Source: Nitrosomonadaceae bacterium
GTDB taxonomy: Bacteria > Pseudomonadota > Gammaproteobacteria > Burkholderiales > Nitrosomonadaceae
NCBI GenBank assembly: GCA_919902625.1
Contig: CAKKRO010000170.1
Coordinates: forward strand, 1-54,776
DNA length: 54,776 bases
Reading direction: 5' to 3'
Numbering within the stretch: position 1 is the first letter of the stretch; each line of letters starts with the position of its first letter. Both the position numbers and the translations under genes were made by a program. The notes below the pieces were generated by a model. That model searched no databases. It saw only the letters and a list, made by a program, of their open reading frames with translations, and was not told where the DNA came from. Below are positions 45,555 through 54,709 of this stretch, one piece after another.

Positions 45555-46991
45555 TCAAACGAATTGAGACAAATCAAGAGCGATTGGTGTGCCCACTATA
45601 GATGCGATTTCATTGGTATTGAGTTCGTTCAGGGCTGCGAAAGCAAACAAATCCCCTTGTGTCGCGAATGTCTTGCCCGGACCGATGAGCGCATTGAATG
45701 CATCCACATCAGCCTGTGATGGGGTAGTGCCAACAACAGTCTGGAATAAGTGTGTAATCAAGACCTCATTTGAAACACCCGGTGCATAGGTGTTGATCAT
45801 CTCCTGGGCTAAAGTCGCCAGATTTTTCCCATCCATTCCTTCCTTAACCCACTCACTGAGCAGACTGGCAGAAGGCGCTGCATTGAATGCAGCCTCCAAT
45901 AAGGCATAAATATTATAGGTTGCATCACCCACATTGGTATTGAACGCGAACAGATCATTATCAAACAATCCAAATTCTATATCGACAAGACTGTCTTTTC
46001 CATCAGTACCTGAAATCGTATTGTCGGTAAACAATTTGCTGAAATCATAAGTAGAAAAATTCCCGCTGAAGATAGCCGCATCAAATCCATCACCGCCATC
46101 CAAAACATCATCGCCCTTGCCACCAAATACATTATCGTTACCGCCGCCCAGATCAAAGAATTCATTAAAATCGAAACCTTGAACCAAGGGATCATCCGAT
46201 TCAGAACCTTTAGTATCCAGCGCCAACCCTGATCCGGAAAATGCTACGGCATGCAAATCCCCAATGAAAAGTCCCGAGTCGTAAATCTGATCCCCTGTAT
46301 CTGAAATGGCAACCTTGATCTTATTGACACCCACGTTTACCGGTGCAATAACCGTCAGCAAATTGGAGATGCCATCATATTCAAGAGATACAGTGCCGCC
46401 TGCATTATCCCTGAAATTTCCGGCCGCCAAATTAGCGCTTAGAATACTCAGCGGCTGATCAGCCCGGTTATTGAACAATGCATAGTTGACACCATTGATA
46501 TACACACCGGCAATATCGACAAAGCTGCTATCTTTAAACTCAGGAAATTCATCGGATCCAAAGACAAGATTAAATTTGACACTGGTTAAAGCCGGATCAC
46601 TGACGGTAAAACTGAACTCAAGCACAGTGGCATCCTCAACATCACCCGCCGCTGAAAAAGCACCATGAACCGTTGTATTCAGATCGGAATCCGTCTCAGA
46701 AGGCGTCAGCGATACGCCATAGCTGCCGGCGGTATTGGTTACCGGAGGATCTCCATCGCCTGAGGTAAGAAAAAGACCGGAGCCGATTCCAAGACCCGGA
46801 ATAGTGCCGTCATAGAAAGCAATGGATGAAGTGCTCGTTGTTGTACCACCTGAAGAAAAATCGGAGCTGGTTCCATATTTCAGCGTGATAGAACCCGCGC
46901 TGATTGTGACGCCTGATGCTGCCGATAACAAGGCTGAAGCCAAGCTTGAGGTCGTATGTGTTGGTGGATTGTATAAAGTAAAAGCTGACAT
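45555..46991 (-). CDS. choice-of-anchor L / RTX-like secreted protein
   Basis: This 478-residue acidic protein lacks a signal peptide. Residues 25-255 fit the choice-of-anchor L domain, with its hallmark NLVFGSDEFPEF. A glycine/aspartate repeat, GGGNDNVFGGKGDDVLDGGD near residue 282, is an RTX-type calcium-binding stretch. The end (about 345-478) resembles DUF4214-type tails. RTX repeats with a C-terminal secretion tail suggest export by a type I system, none of which is in the window. The start follows GGAGGG. It probably acts at the cell surface or outside; the target is unknown. Confidence 0.82.
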   Translation of the reverse strand: MSAFTLYNPPTHTTSSLASALLSAASGVTISAGSITLKYGTSSDFSSGGTTTSTSSIAFYDGTIPGLGIGSGLFLTSGDGDPPVTNTAGSYGVSLTPSETDSDLNTTVHGAFSAAGDVEDATVLEFSFTVSDPALTSVKFNLVFGSDEFPEFKDSSFVDIAGVYINGVNYALFNNRADQPLSILSANLAAGNFRDNAGGTVSLEYDGISNLLTVIAPVNVGVNKIKVAISDTGDQIYDSGLFIGDLHAVAFSGSGLALDTKGSESDDPLVQGFDFNEFFDLGGGNDNVFGGKGDDVLDGGDGFDAAIFSGNFSTYDFSKLFTDNTISGTDGKDSLVDIEFGLFDNDLFAFNTNVGDATYNIYALLEAAFNAAPSASLLSEWVKEGMDGKNLATLAQEMINTYAPGVSNEVLITHLFQTVVGTTPSQADVDAFNALIGPGKTFATQGDLFAFAALNELNTNEIASIVGTPIALDLSQFV

Positions 46992-47088
46992 TTGTGTACC
47001 CTCCGTTTCTAGTATTTAAGTTTTCAACGCTGTTAACTCACGGTAAATAAAGCATCATAAAACTACAACTGACTTGAGATACTCAGGT

Positions 47089-47496
47089 TTAAGCTACCCA
47101 TGCATCAATGCCGGCCTGGGCAATCTGCGCATCCTGAAATGACCGTACACCACTGACGCCAATTGCGCCGACAAATTGATTGCTCACCGTAATCGGCAAC
47201 CCTCCTTCAATGGGCAATGTACCCGGCAAATTCAAATAACGCATGCGTCCTTCTGCGATATTCTCTTCCCATATCTTGGTCGGGCGGCGAAAAGCAATCG
47301 CGGCACGCGCCTTCTCAATCGCCACATTGATACTACCGAACTGGGCGTTATCAAGGCGTTGCAGGTAGAGCAAATGCCCGCCATCATCCACAATTACAAT
47401 GACAACCGGCCACCCATTCCGATACGCTTCAGCCTCCGCACCCACAGCGATTTTCTTGGCATCATCCAACGTAAGAATTATTTTGTTAATAGTCAT
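47089..47496 (-). CDS. GlcG/HbpS family (heme-binding-like) protein
   Basis: This 135-residue protein belongs to the GlcG/HbpS/PduO-C family: ILTLDDAKKIAVGAEAEA, VIVIVDDGGHLLYLQRLDNA and IEKARAAIAFRRPT. The glycine-rich end is PIEGGLPITVSNQFVGAIGVSG. Members bind heme or corrinoid or accompany glycolate metabolism. The actual ligand is unknown. I use the ATG at 47496, after GAGGTGG. A TTG 11 codons upstream lacks family support. No signal peptide. Confidence 0.85.
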   Translation of the reverse strand: MTINKIILTLDDAKKIAVGAEAEAYRNGWPVVIVIVDDGGHLLYLQRLDNAQFGSINVAIEKARAAIAFRRPTKIWEENIAEGRMRYLNLPGTLPIEGGLPITVSNQFVGAIGVSGVRSFQDAQIAQAGIDAWVA

Positions 47497-47636
47497 AGCC
47501 ACCTCATCAAACAAACTAACACTTTTCAAATAATGCCATGTCTTGATCCGCTCTGTACAACTTAAATTTATAACCTATTTTTAAACATATCAAGAAATCG
47601 GATGAATCCATTTGATCCATAACAATGTTATATCAA

Positions 47637-48587
47637 TTAAATCCCGGCGCCACCTTCAAACATTTCCTGGCGCATCTGCGCCTGTGAAATATTACTACCG
47701 GGAGGTACGCTGCGTGTCAACCACACATTACCGCCGATCGTCGATCCCCGTCCGATGGTAATGCGCCCCAATATCGTTGCCCCTGCGTAGATCACCACAT
47801 CGTCTTCTACAATGGGATGACGCAAATTACCCTTCACCAGCGTGCCATTCTCATCCACCGGGAAACGTTTGGCGCCCAGGGTAACGGCTTGGTAGAGGCG
47901 TACATTCTGGCCAATCACGGCCGTTTCACCAATCACCACGCCAGTGCCATGATCAATGAAGAAACTGCCGCCGATCTGCGCCCCCGGATGGATTTCTATC
48001 CCGGTTGCTGAATGTGCAATTTCTGAAATCATGCGCGCTATCAGCGGTACGCCCAATCCATGCAGAACATGCGCCAGCCGGTAGTGCGTAATGGCCATGA
48101 TGCCCGGATAACAAACCAGCACCTCATCCACATTACGCGCCGCCGGATCACCCTCATAAGCCGCAATAATATCGCTTTCCAGCAGGCTTCTGACTTCCGG
48201 CAAACGTTTGGCGAACGCCTGGGTAATGACTACCGATTGCTCACGATCCTCATTACTGAGCGTCTCCAGCCCGGAGTTATAATGCAATTCATGCTGAATC
48301 TGCACCATCAACTCCCGCAATGTCATATTCAGCGTATGCCCGACGTAATGATCAATGCCCTCATCCGCCAATTCCGACGAACCCAGCCGGTTAGGAAACA
48401 ACGCCGCACTCAAGCCTTCAGCCACTCCAGCCAGAATCCTGCGTGACGGCAGTTTGGGCGGCCTGTCATGCCGATTGCGGCTCTCCAGCGAAGCTACGCG
48501 TAAAGCACGCAACTCATCCACAATGCTATCCACATCCAGAAAAGTGCTGCGCAAAAGAAGGTCTCTTGTTCTTTTGGTATTGTTCAC
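47637..48587 (-). CDS. cysE: serine O-acetyltransferase, EpsC/SrpH type
   Basis: This enzyme acetylates serine to O-acetylserine, the precursor of cysteine and source of the CysB inducer. The long N-terminal helical region (1-170) marks the EpsC/SrpH subtype. The left-handed beta-helix follows, with IEIHPGAQIGGSFFIDHGTG (catalytic His in DHGTG), VVIGETAVIG and GAKRFPVDENG. The C-terminal tail lacks the usual Ile end only in part (it ends GGAGI), so docking to CysK is plausible. Its ATG overlaps the cysK stop by four bases. Confidence 0.94.
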   Translation of the reverse strand: MNNTKRTRDLLLRSTFLDVDSIVDELRALRVASLESRNRHDRPPKLPSRRILAGVAEGLSAALFPNRLGSSELADEGIDHYVGHTLNMTLRELMVQIQHELHYNSGLETLSNEDREQSVVITQAFAKRLPEVRSLLESDIIAAYEGDPAARNVDEVLVCYPGIMAITHYRLAHVLHGLGVPLIARMISEIAHSATGIEIHPGAQIGGSFFIDHGTGVVIGETAVIGQNVRLYQAVTLGAKRFPVDENGTLVKGNLRHPIVEDDVVIYAGATILGRITIGRGSTIGGNVWLTRSVPPGSNISQAQMRQEMFEGGAGI

Positions 48588-49564
48588 TCTATTGTCAAAC
48601 CCTGTTCATCAAACAATCCTTCAAAAAGAATACTGCTCAGATAACGCTCAGCGGAATCCGGCAAAATAACCACAATGGTTTTTCCTGTATTCTCCGGCCT
48701 TTTGGCCTGGCGCACCGCAGCCGCAACCGCTGCGCCGCAGGAAATACCCGCCAGAATGCCTTCTTCCCGCGCCAGTCGCCGCGCATAAAGAATCGCTTCT
48801 TCATTACTGATTTGCTCGACTTCATCCACCAATGCAAGATCCAGATTATCGGGTACAAAGCCTGCGCCAATGCCTTGTATTTTATGCGGCCCGGGTGTCA
48901 GTGACACACCGGCACGTTTCTGTGACAGCACCGGACTGGCCGCCGGTTCAACCGCCACCGAGGTGATGGCCTTGCCCTTGGTTTGCTTGATATAACGGGA
49001 AACTCCCGTAATTGTGCCGCCTGTTCCCACGCCGGCTACAAAAATATCGATGGCTCCGTCCGTATCATCCCAGATTTCCGGCCCGGTGGTTTTTTCATGT
49101 ATCGCCGGATTGGACGGGTTCTTGAACTGTTGCAGCAGCACATAGCGCCCCGGATCGGAAGCAACAATCTCTTCCGCCTTGGCCAATGCCCCGTTCATGC
49201 CGCGCGCCCCTTCGGTTAATTCCAGCTTGGCACCCAATGCCGCCAGTAATTTACGCCGTTCCAGACTCATCGTTTCCGGCATCGTCAAGGTCAGCGGAAT
49301 CCCTCTGGCTGCCGCCACAAAAGCCAGCGCAATGCCGGTATTACCGCTGGTCGGCTCGACAATCTCTTTTCCGGGCCCAAGCAATCCTCTGCGCTCAGCA
49401 TCGTCGATCATCGCCACGCCAATGCGGCACTTCACCGAATACGCCGGATTACGTCCTTCAATTTTTCCCAATACCAGTGCCGCTGCTCCATCAGTCACCC
49501 GATTAAGCCGCACCAGTGGAGTATGTCCAATCGATAACGAATTATCTTCAAACCAATTTGCCAT
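48584..49564 (-). CDS. cysK: cysteine synthase A (O-acetylserine sulfhydrylase)
   Basis: The PLP enzyme joins O-acetylserine and sulfide to form cysteine. The PLP lysine is Lys45 in NPAYSVKCRIG. The substrate loop is EPTSGNTGIALAF (about 70-82), and the phosphate-binding GTGGTITGVSRYIK is present. The length of 326 residues and the loop sequences favour CysK over CysM. It is first in a cysK-cysE pair. A REP-like repeat lies about 30 bases upstream of its start. Confidence 0.95.
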   Translation of the reverse strand: MANWFEDNSLSIGHTPLVRLNRVTDGAAALVLGKIEGRNPAYSVKCRIGVAMIDDAERRGLLGPGKEIVEPTSGNTGIALAFVAAARGIPLTLTMPETMSLERRKLLAALGAKLELTEGARGMNGALAKAEEIVASDPGRYVLLQQFKNPSNPAIHEKTTGPEIWDDTDGAIDIFVAGVGTGGTITGVSRYIKQTKGKAITSVAVEPAASPVLSQKRAGVSLTPGPHKIQGIGAGFVPDNLDLALVDEVEQISNEEAILYARRLAREEGILAGISCGAAVAAAVRQAKRPENTGKTIVVILPDSAERYLSSILFEGLFDEQGLTIE

Positions 49565-49596
49565 GAATTTTCCTTTTTGTGTGTGATGCTTGTTTC

Positions 49597-49668
49597 AGGC
49601 GCGCCACGAACGTAATCAACACACTGCCGTCCGTTCTGAGCTTGTCGAAAGGCTTAATCAGCGCCTCC
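49597..49668 (-). repeat. REP-like intergenic repeat, copy B
   Basis: On the minus strand this reads GGAGGCGCTGATTAAGCC, then TTTCGACAAGCTCAGAACGG, then TTGATTACGTTCGTGG. It matches positions 1-75 of copy A along its length, with scattered changes. It lacks the second half of copy A. It lies just upstream of cysK. Confidence 0.72.
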
Positions 49669-50189
49669 TTAACCAAATGTCACGCCAGAACCTGAAGATT
49701 TCACTATAGCGCATTCATTCCCAAGCTGAAAGTGTATATATCGGAATCTCATAAATTCAGGGGCTCACATTAAAATTAACCACTTGCTTCGTACAATTTC
49801 CAGGCACTACTGTCTTATCCCGCAGTTTAGTTTTACCGCAAAGTCTCTGAACGAAAAATCAAAGCAAAGGAACAAGTCTCGATTGCTCGCATTCTTCAAA
49901 TTCATTTGATCACGCTAAAATAAAATCTAAATCCCGCAGAGTAATCGAGTCTGAACATCCCGCTAGAATTTTCAAGTATTTTTGTTACTACCTAATCGAA
50001 TTTCATAGACACAATTCTGCTTAAGCATTCTGAATATGAAACGTTAAACTCCATATTTGAAAGCACATCTCAGATATAGAAACTGATATTCTTCATAGAA
50101 TCCACCAATTAACTTTATATTTTAATAAATCTGGTCGACGATAATCTTACATTTTCTTATCATGTTGATTTATAGATTGGATATTTATA
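49669..50189. other. intergenic region before the helicase-nuclease unit
   Basis: This 521-base AT-rich gap lies between divergent genes. I see no tRNA, integrase, transposase or clear direct repeat. It presumably holds the promoter of the two-gene unit and marks the border between core and accessory DNA. Confidence 0.5.
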
Positions 50190-52412
50190 ATGATTACCGA
50201 ATTCAAAAAAATTGATTCTCTCTCGCCGTCTGACTTTGAATTTTTTGTCCGCGATGTGTTTGTTGCCGCTGGCTGGAGTGATGCCATCATTACAAAAATC
50301 GGACAAGAATTTCAGCACGGTGACGGCGGTGTTGATATTTTTGCCTATAAAAATAAACGCAAATTTGCTATCGAAGTTAAACAAAGAACAGCGGGAACAA
50401 CAGTTGATGTTAAAGCCTTAAATCAGTTAGTCACGGGTGCAAAACTCACTAATGTCGTCAATATGATTTTAGTGACCAATTCGTATTTCACCTCTGAGGT
50501 GAAAGTACGAGCGTTAAGACTTGGAGTCGAGCTACTTGATCGTGACGGTTTACAGAACTTGTGGATTGAAAAGCATTCTGAAATCGGACGGCAAATCCAG
50601 CCCAGAACATACCAAGAAACCGTTATTCAAGACAGCTTGACGCGCTTTAACGCAGGGCAGATTCGTTTGTTAATCGAAATGGCAACAGGGTTGGGGAAAA
50701 CCTACACCGTTGCCCATTTGTTAAAGCAGATATTGCAACAGGGCAAAGTTAAGCGTGTGCTGTTCTTGGCGCATCAGGTCGAAATACTATTGCAATCGGT
50801 TACCGCCTTCAAAAACGTTTTGGGTATTGGCACTTACTCGTTTTCGGCCTGTTTTGGTGGGGCTGACCCAGAGCAAACCGATTTTGTGTTTGGAAGTTTC
50901 GATACGCTATTTAGCAAAATCTCCACGCTGGAAAAAGAAACTTTTGACGTGATAGTAGTTGATGAAGCTCATCACACCCCAGCCAGAACTTATGCCACAG
51001 TCGTCGAGCATTTTCATCCAAAATTATTGATAGGCCTGACCGCAACGCCATTTCGTGAGGATAACAAAGACGTACTAGCATTTTTTGGTGGTGCAGCAGG
51101 GCATGTGGGCAAGTATGATTTAGCATGGGCATTGCGCCATAACAAACTGGCATTTCCAAAGTATTTGGTTTTGCTCGATGACTTGGATCAATCGCGTATA
51201 GACCAACTGAATCATGGCATGTCGATTAGCGATTTAGACCAACGACTTTTTCTGCATAAAAAAGATGAAGAGGTTGTCCGCATCATAGAAAAAACTGTAC
51301 ACGACAAACAAATCCCCAATCTCAAGGGTATTGTTTTTTGTCGCAGCATCCAACACATAACTTATCTGATCCAGTTTTTCCCGCCGGGCAGCGCGACTTT
51401 TGTGCATTCTCAAATGAGTGATTCACAACGCTGGCAAAACATCCGCGATTTTCGTGAAGGAAATTATCGTTATATTCTGGTGCGAGATTTATTCAACGAA
51501 GGTATTGATATTCCAGAAACCAATCTGCTGGTTTTTATGCGCTACACGGGATCACATACGATATGGTTGCAACAACTAGGCCGGGGGCTACGCAAAACAC
51601 CCAACAAAGATTACGTTCATGTATTGGATTTTGTTGGTTCATTGGAGCGTCTAAACGAAGTGCATCAACTCAGCAAAAGCGTAAAGCACATTCCCATTGA
51701 AAAAGAAAATTGGGAGCCGCGCGATAAAAAAGAAACCGTGCATAACTCTTCGTTGGAAGTGAGCTATAGCCAATCTGCCGCGCAAGTTTTGCAACTTATA
51801 GAAGAGTTGCAATATCGATTGAAATCACGAATGCAGGTAATTGAGGTGCTACGAAGATACTACGAGGAAAACAATCGTATCCCCGAATTGAATGAGATAG
51901 AGAGCGCATTGATTGATGTTACCGCTGACCAAATCGCTACACATTTTGATTCGTATTTTGGCTATTTGGAATCAGCATTAACTGGTCAATATGATCAAGG
52001 GGAATTTCGTGCCTTATGCTTGGATTACGCGCGACATTTTTATCAACAAGATCGCATCTGCCCCAGCTATCGAGCGATTAGCTTTGCCAAGCAGCATAAC
52101 GGCTTGCTTGCCTGCACCGAGGCTGAAATTAAATTTTTGTTGGGCGACGAAAGAAAGTTGGAAAGTCTTTTATCCCAAAATACCATTCACCACGATCAAC
52201 AAGCCGCATCCAAACTTGCCGATACAATGCTGACCATTAACGCACCGCTTGCTGAAATCAATGAAGAATCATTACTCATTGATAAATATGTCAACATTGT
52301 TAAAACGCGACAAGATTTATTGAGCCTTTCTCCTGAAGAGCGGGCAGAAATTAAACGTATATTTAATTCAGAATTTCGTTTTCTCAGTTGTTTGCAAAAA
52401 ACAGCAAAGTAA
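50190..52412 (+). CDS. restriction endonuclease-like / SF2 helicase fusion protein
   Basis: The 740-residue protein begins with an Mrr-type PD-(D/E)xK nuclease domain (about 8-125): GDGGVDI holds Asp49, and IEVKQ holds Glu62 and Lys64. A superfamily-2 helicase follows: YQETVIQDS (Q-like), Walker A MATGLGKTYT (Lys170), VVDEAHH (258-262), LTATPFRED (283-291), IVFCRS, EGIDIPETN and motif VI QQLGRGLRK. The last 230 residues are helical and unassigned. The layout resembles type III or phage-defence helicase-nucleases, but no methyltransferase is adjacent. The next gene starts 16 bases downstream and is probably its partner. The start lacks a strong ribosome binding site. The target is unknown; defence is inferred. 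Confidence 0.85.
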   Translation: MITEFKKIDSLSPSDFEFFVRDVFVAAGWSDAIITKIGQEFQHGDGGVDIFAYKNKRKFAIEVKQRTAGTTVDVKALNQLVTGAKLTNVVNMILVTNSYFTSEVKVRALRLGVELLDRDGLQNLWIEKHSEIGRQIQPRTYQETVIQDSLTRFNAGQIRLLIEMATGLGKTYTVAHLLKQILQQGKVKRVLFLAHQVEILLQSVTAFKNVLGIGTYSFSACFGGADPEQTDFVFGSFDTLFSKISTLEKETFDVIVVDEAHHTPARTYATVVEHFHPKLLIGLTATPFREDNKDVLAFFGGAAGHVGKYDLAWALRHNKLAFPKYLVLLDDLDQSRIDQLNHGMSISDLDQRLFLHKKDEEVVRIIEKTVHDKQIPNLKGIVFCRSIQHITYLIQFFPPGSATFVHSQMSDSQRWQNIRDFREGNYRYILVRDLFNEGIDIPETNLLVFMRYTGSHTIWLQQLGRGLRKTPNKDYVHVLDFVGSLERLNEVHQLSKSVKHIPIEKENWEPRDKKETVHNSSLEVSYSQSAAQVLQLIEELQYRLKSRMQVIEVLRRYYEENNRIPELNEIESALIDVTADQIATHFDSYFGYLESALTGQYDQGEFRALCLDYARHFYQQDRICPSYRAISFAKQHNGLLACTEAEIKFLLGDERKLESLLSQNTIHHDQQAASKLADTMLTINAPLAEINEESLLIDKYVNIVKTRQDLLSLSPEERAEIKRIFNSEFRFLSCLQKTAK

Positions 52413-52427
52413 TTTAGATCAACGCAA

Positions 52428-54563
52428 ATGAATGATGATCCCGAAGTAGATATTTCAGAATATACCGAAGTGCTTCTGTCCAGTCTCATTCTGCCAGATC
52501 ATTACGTAAAACTGATTAAGCGAATGAACAGTGCTTTCAACTACTCAGGATATGCAGGCGCTTCTTTTACGGTAGAAACAGTGGGGAATATTTTGCAACT
52601 TGCACCGCATCAAGTTGCAAAATATCCGGGGGTCGGGAAAAAATACGTTGATACATTGATTGCGTTTAAAAAAGAATTGCCATCGTTTCTGAACATCACA
52701 AAACAAAAGGCAGCGATTATAGAATTGCCCCCGTTAATTACGCTTTTACCAACACAACTAGAAACACCAATAGCACAGTTGGCGTTTCCAGCACAATATC
52801 AAAAGCTCATAAAAAGAATTTCAGTGGTAGCAGTCCACGTAGTCACGGTTCAAGACCTCATTAACCTCGACCCAACTAGCTTTGCAGAATTACCTACTGT
52901 AGGTAAGCTCTATGTTCAGAATTTGATTGAGCTGAAAAAACAATTACCTGACCTGTTGCGGGCGCAAGCGAAAAAATTCGAATCATTCAACTCAATTGAA
53001 TTGAATGAGATAGACAATATCCTCATTGAAGATATTGAAAGGTATTTATGGACATTAGATGAAAGGAAAATAGACATTGCGCTTTCTCGCTGGGGATTTA
53101 ATCACAAACATGAGACCCTCCAAGAAGTGGCCAACCGATATGACATCGAAAGGGAGCGAATACGCCAAATCGAAAAGCCTATTAATACCCAATTGGCACT
53201 GCATTTGACAATACAGCCTAAAGCTTTATGGGCAAATATCCGTGCAAATATGGCCGAAGATTTAACAATGTTGTTGCCTAACTTAGCCAAATGTTTTGCT
53301 ACAGATAAACTATTCTACGCCTTTATTGAATTATGTTGCCAAGTTGAAGCAGGCAGCATTAGCAAGATATTCCTTACCAAAATTCGTTCTGAAATTATCG
53401 ACTTGCTGTTTTGCTCTACTCCTTCCCCTGTTGCACAAGAAATTATCATCAATGAACTGATGTCGAATTACGGATACGACAAGGCATCGGCAATACACGG
53501 CATTAAGCAACTCGAGAAATCCAAGAACATTAAGGTAACCGAACAAGGCATTTATCCAATGAAACTTGCTAGAGCCGAGGCCGTGGCTCATATCTTAGCT
53601 TCTCATCCCGAAGGTTTGCCTTGGAAAGATATTGCCAAAATAGTCAATGCAAAGGGATGCTCATCAACACAAATGGATGAGACAAGATCAACTCATGGGT
53701 TCAATGATTCCGAATATATTTATCTATGTGCAAAGGGGACATACCGAAATCTACTCTTTCTTAACCTTGAACAGTTTGACATCCTTGAAATCATGCAACA
53801 TCTGATTGATTATTTACAACAGAAACAAATAACTGCTTCGCATTTGCACGATTATTACTATCAAACAAAAGGTCAACGCTGCGAAATAGAATACTTTACC
53901 TTGCGTCATCTTGTCAGAACGTATGGCGAAGAGTACGGAATCTACTTTGAGGGTAAATCAAATGTGGATAGTGTAAGCCTTGATCCTGATTCAAGCCATA
54001 TCACCCAAGCCGATGTCATTATCAAAGTGCTTAATGAATCCAAAGTAGCCATGACCAAGCAAGAAATAGCTGAGCGCTTAAAGAGCAAAAGCGTGGGACA
54101 TGCCAGTTTCTACCTAAACAATTTGAGAGAAGAAGGCAAGGTAGTACGCGTTGATAAAATGGTCTACACCACACCTGAAAAAGCCTTCAGCAATATCGAC
54201 ACCAATGCAGTCATGCAGGTTATACGGGAGATTTTAAACGTAAAGAATGTCATCGTTGAGGCAGACGTATTTCGGGAATACGTCAATATGGAACTGAATT
54301 TAAGCTACTCAAAATACATCTATGCCGCCCTACTCGACACCCAGTTAAAAGAATTGGGATGGTATCGCCATAACATGTTATTCAGCAAAAGCCCGATACC
54401 ATACAAAAACTTGTTGGATATGTGTAAACAATTATGTAATCCGAAGTTGCCCAATGACGAGAACGCTAAAATTCTTCAACAAGCAGTGTGGTTGAGTGAT
54501 GCAGTAACCACAACGGTAATTCAACAGTGGAGACGGCATTTAATGACACATGTACCAGATTGA
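52428..54563 (+). CDS. unknown protein with alpha-CTD-like repeats, sigma-70 region-4-like HTH and winged helices
   Basis: This 711-residue protein has an unusual layout. Residues 22-88 and 119-177 are two copies of one module, YVKLIKRM...TVGNILQLAPHQVAKYPG and YQKLIKRI...TVQDLINLDPTSFAELPT. Each ends in a helix-hairpin-helix, VGKKYVDTLIAFKKELP or VGKLYVQNLIELKKQLP, like the RNA polymerase alpha C-terminal domain. Residues 213-256 match sigma-70 region 4: ETLQEVANRYDIERERIRQI. Two later stretches (about 382-440, and 525-582 with KQEIAERLKSKS) look like winged helices of the kind found in restriction systems. No catalytic motif is visible. It probably binds DNA or RNA polymerase as partner of the upstream helicase-nuclease. 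The biological role is unknown. Confidence 0.75.
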   Translation: MNDDPEVDISEYTEVLLSSLILPDHYVKLIKRMNSAFNYSGYAGASFTVETVGNILQLAPHQVAKYPGVGKKYVDTLIAFKKELPSFLNITKQKAAIIELPPLITLLPTQLETPIAQLAFPAQYQKLIKRISVVAVHVVTVQDLINLDPTSFAELPTVGKLYVQNLIELKKQLPDLLRAQAKKFESFNSIELNEIDNILIEDIERYLWTLDERKIDIALSRWGFNHKHETLQEVANRYDIERERIRQIEKPINTQLALHLTIQPKALWANIRANMAEDLTMLLPNLAKCFATDKLFYAFIELCCQVEAGSISKIFLTKIRSEIIDLLFCSTPSPVAQEIIINELMSNYGYDKASAIHGIKQLEKSKNIKVTEQGIYPMKLARAEAVAHILASHPEGLPWKDIAKIVNAKGCSSTQMDETRSTHGFNDSEYIYLCAKGTYRNLLFLNLEQFDILEIMQHLIDYLQQKQITASHLHDYYYQTKGQRCEIEYFTLRHLVRTYGEEYGIYFEGKSNVDSVSLDPDSSHITQADVIIKVLNESKVAMTKQEIAERLKSKSVGHASFYLNNLREEGKVVRVDKMVYTTPEKAFSNIDTNAVMQVIREILNVKNVIVEADVFREYVNMELNLSYSKYIYAALLDTQLKELGWYRHNMLFSKSPIPYKNLLDMCKQLCNPKLPNDENAKILQQAVWLSDAVTTTVIQQWRRHLMTHVPD

Positions 54564-54709
54564 TTTTGAGCCTGTCGTAGCCGAAAGTGTCAGTTTCGAT
54601 TTTAAATTTCCTGCGTCTGACATCTACCCATTTTTGCCAGTCTCAAAGTTAAGATACCAATCTTACCTAGTAAGCCGTTATGTTATAAAGCATCAAAGGA
54701 GCATCAAAA

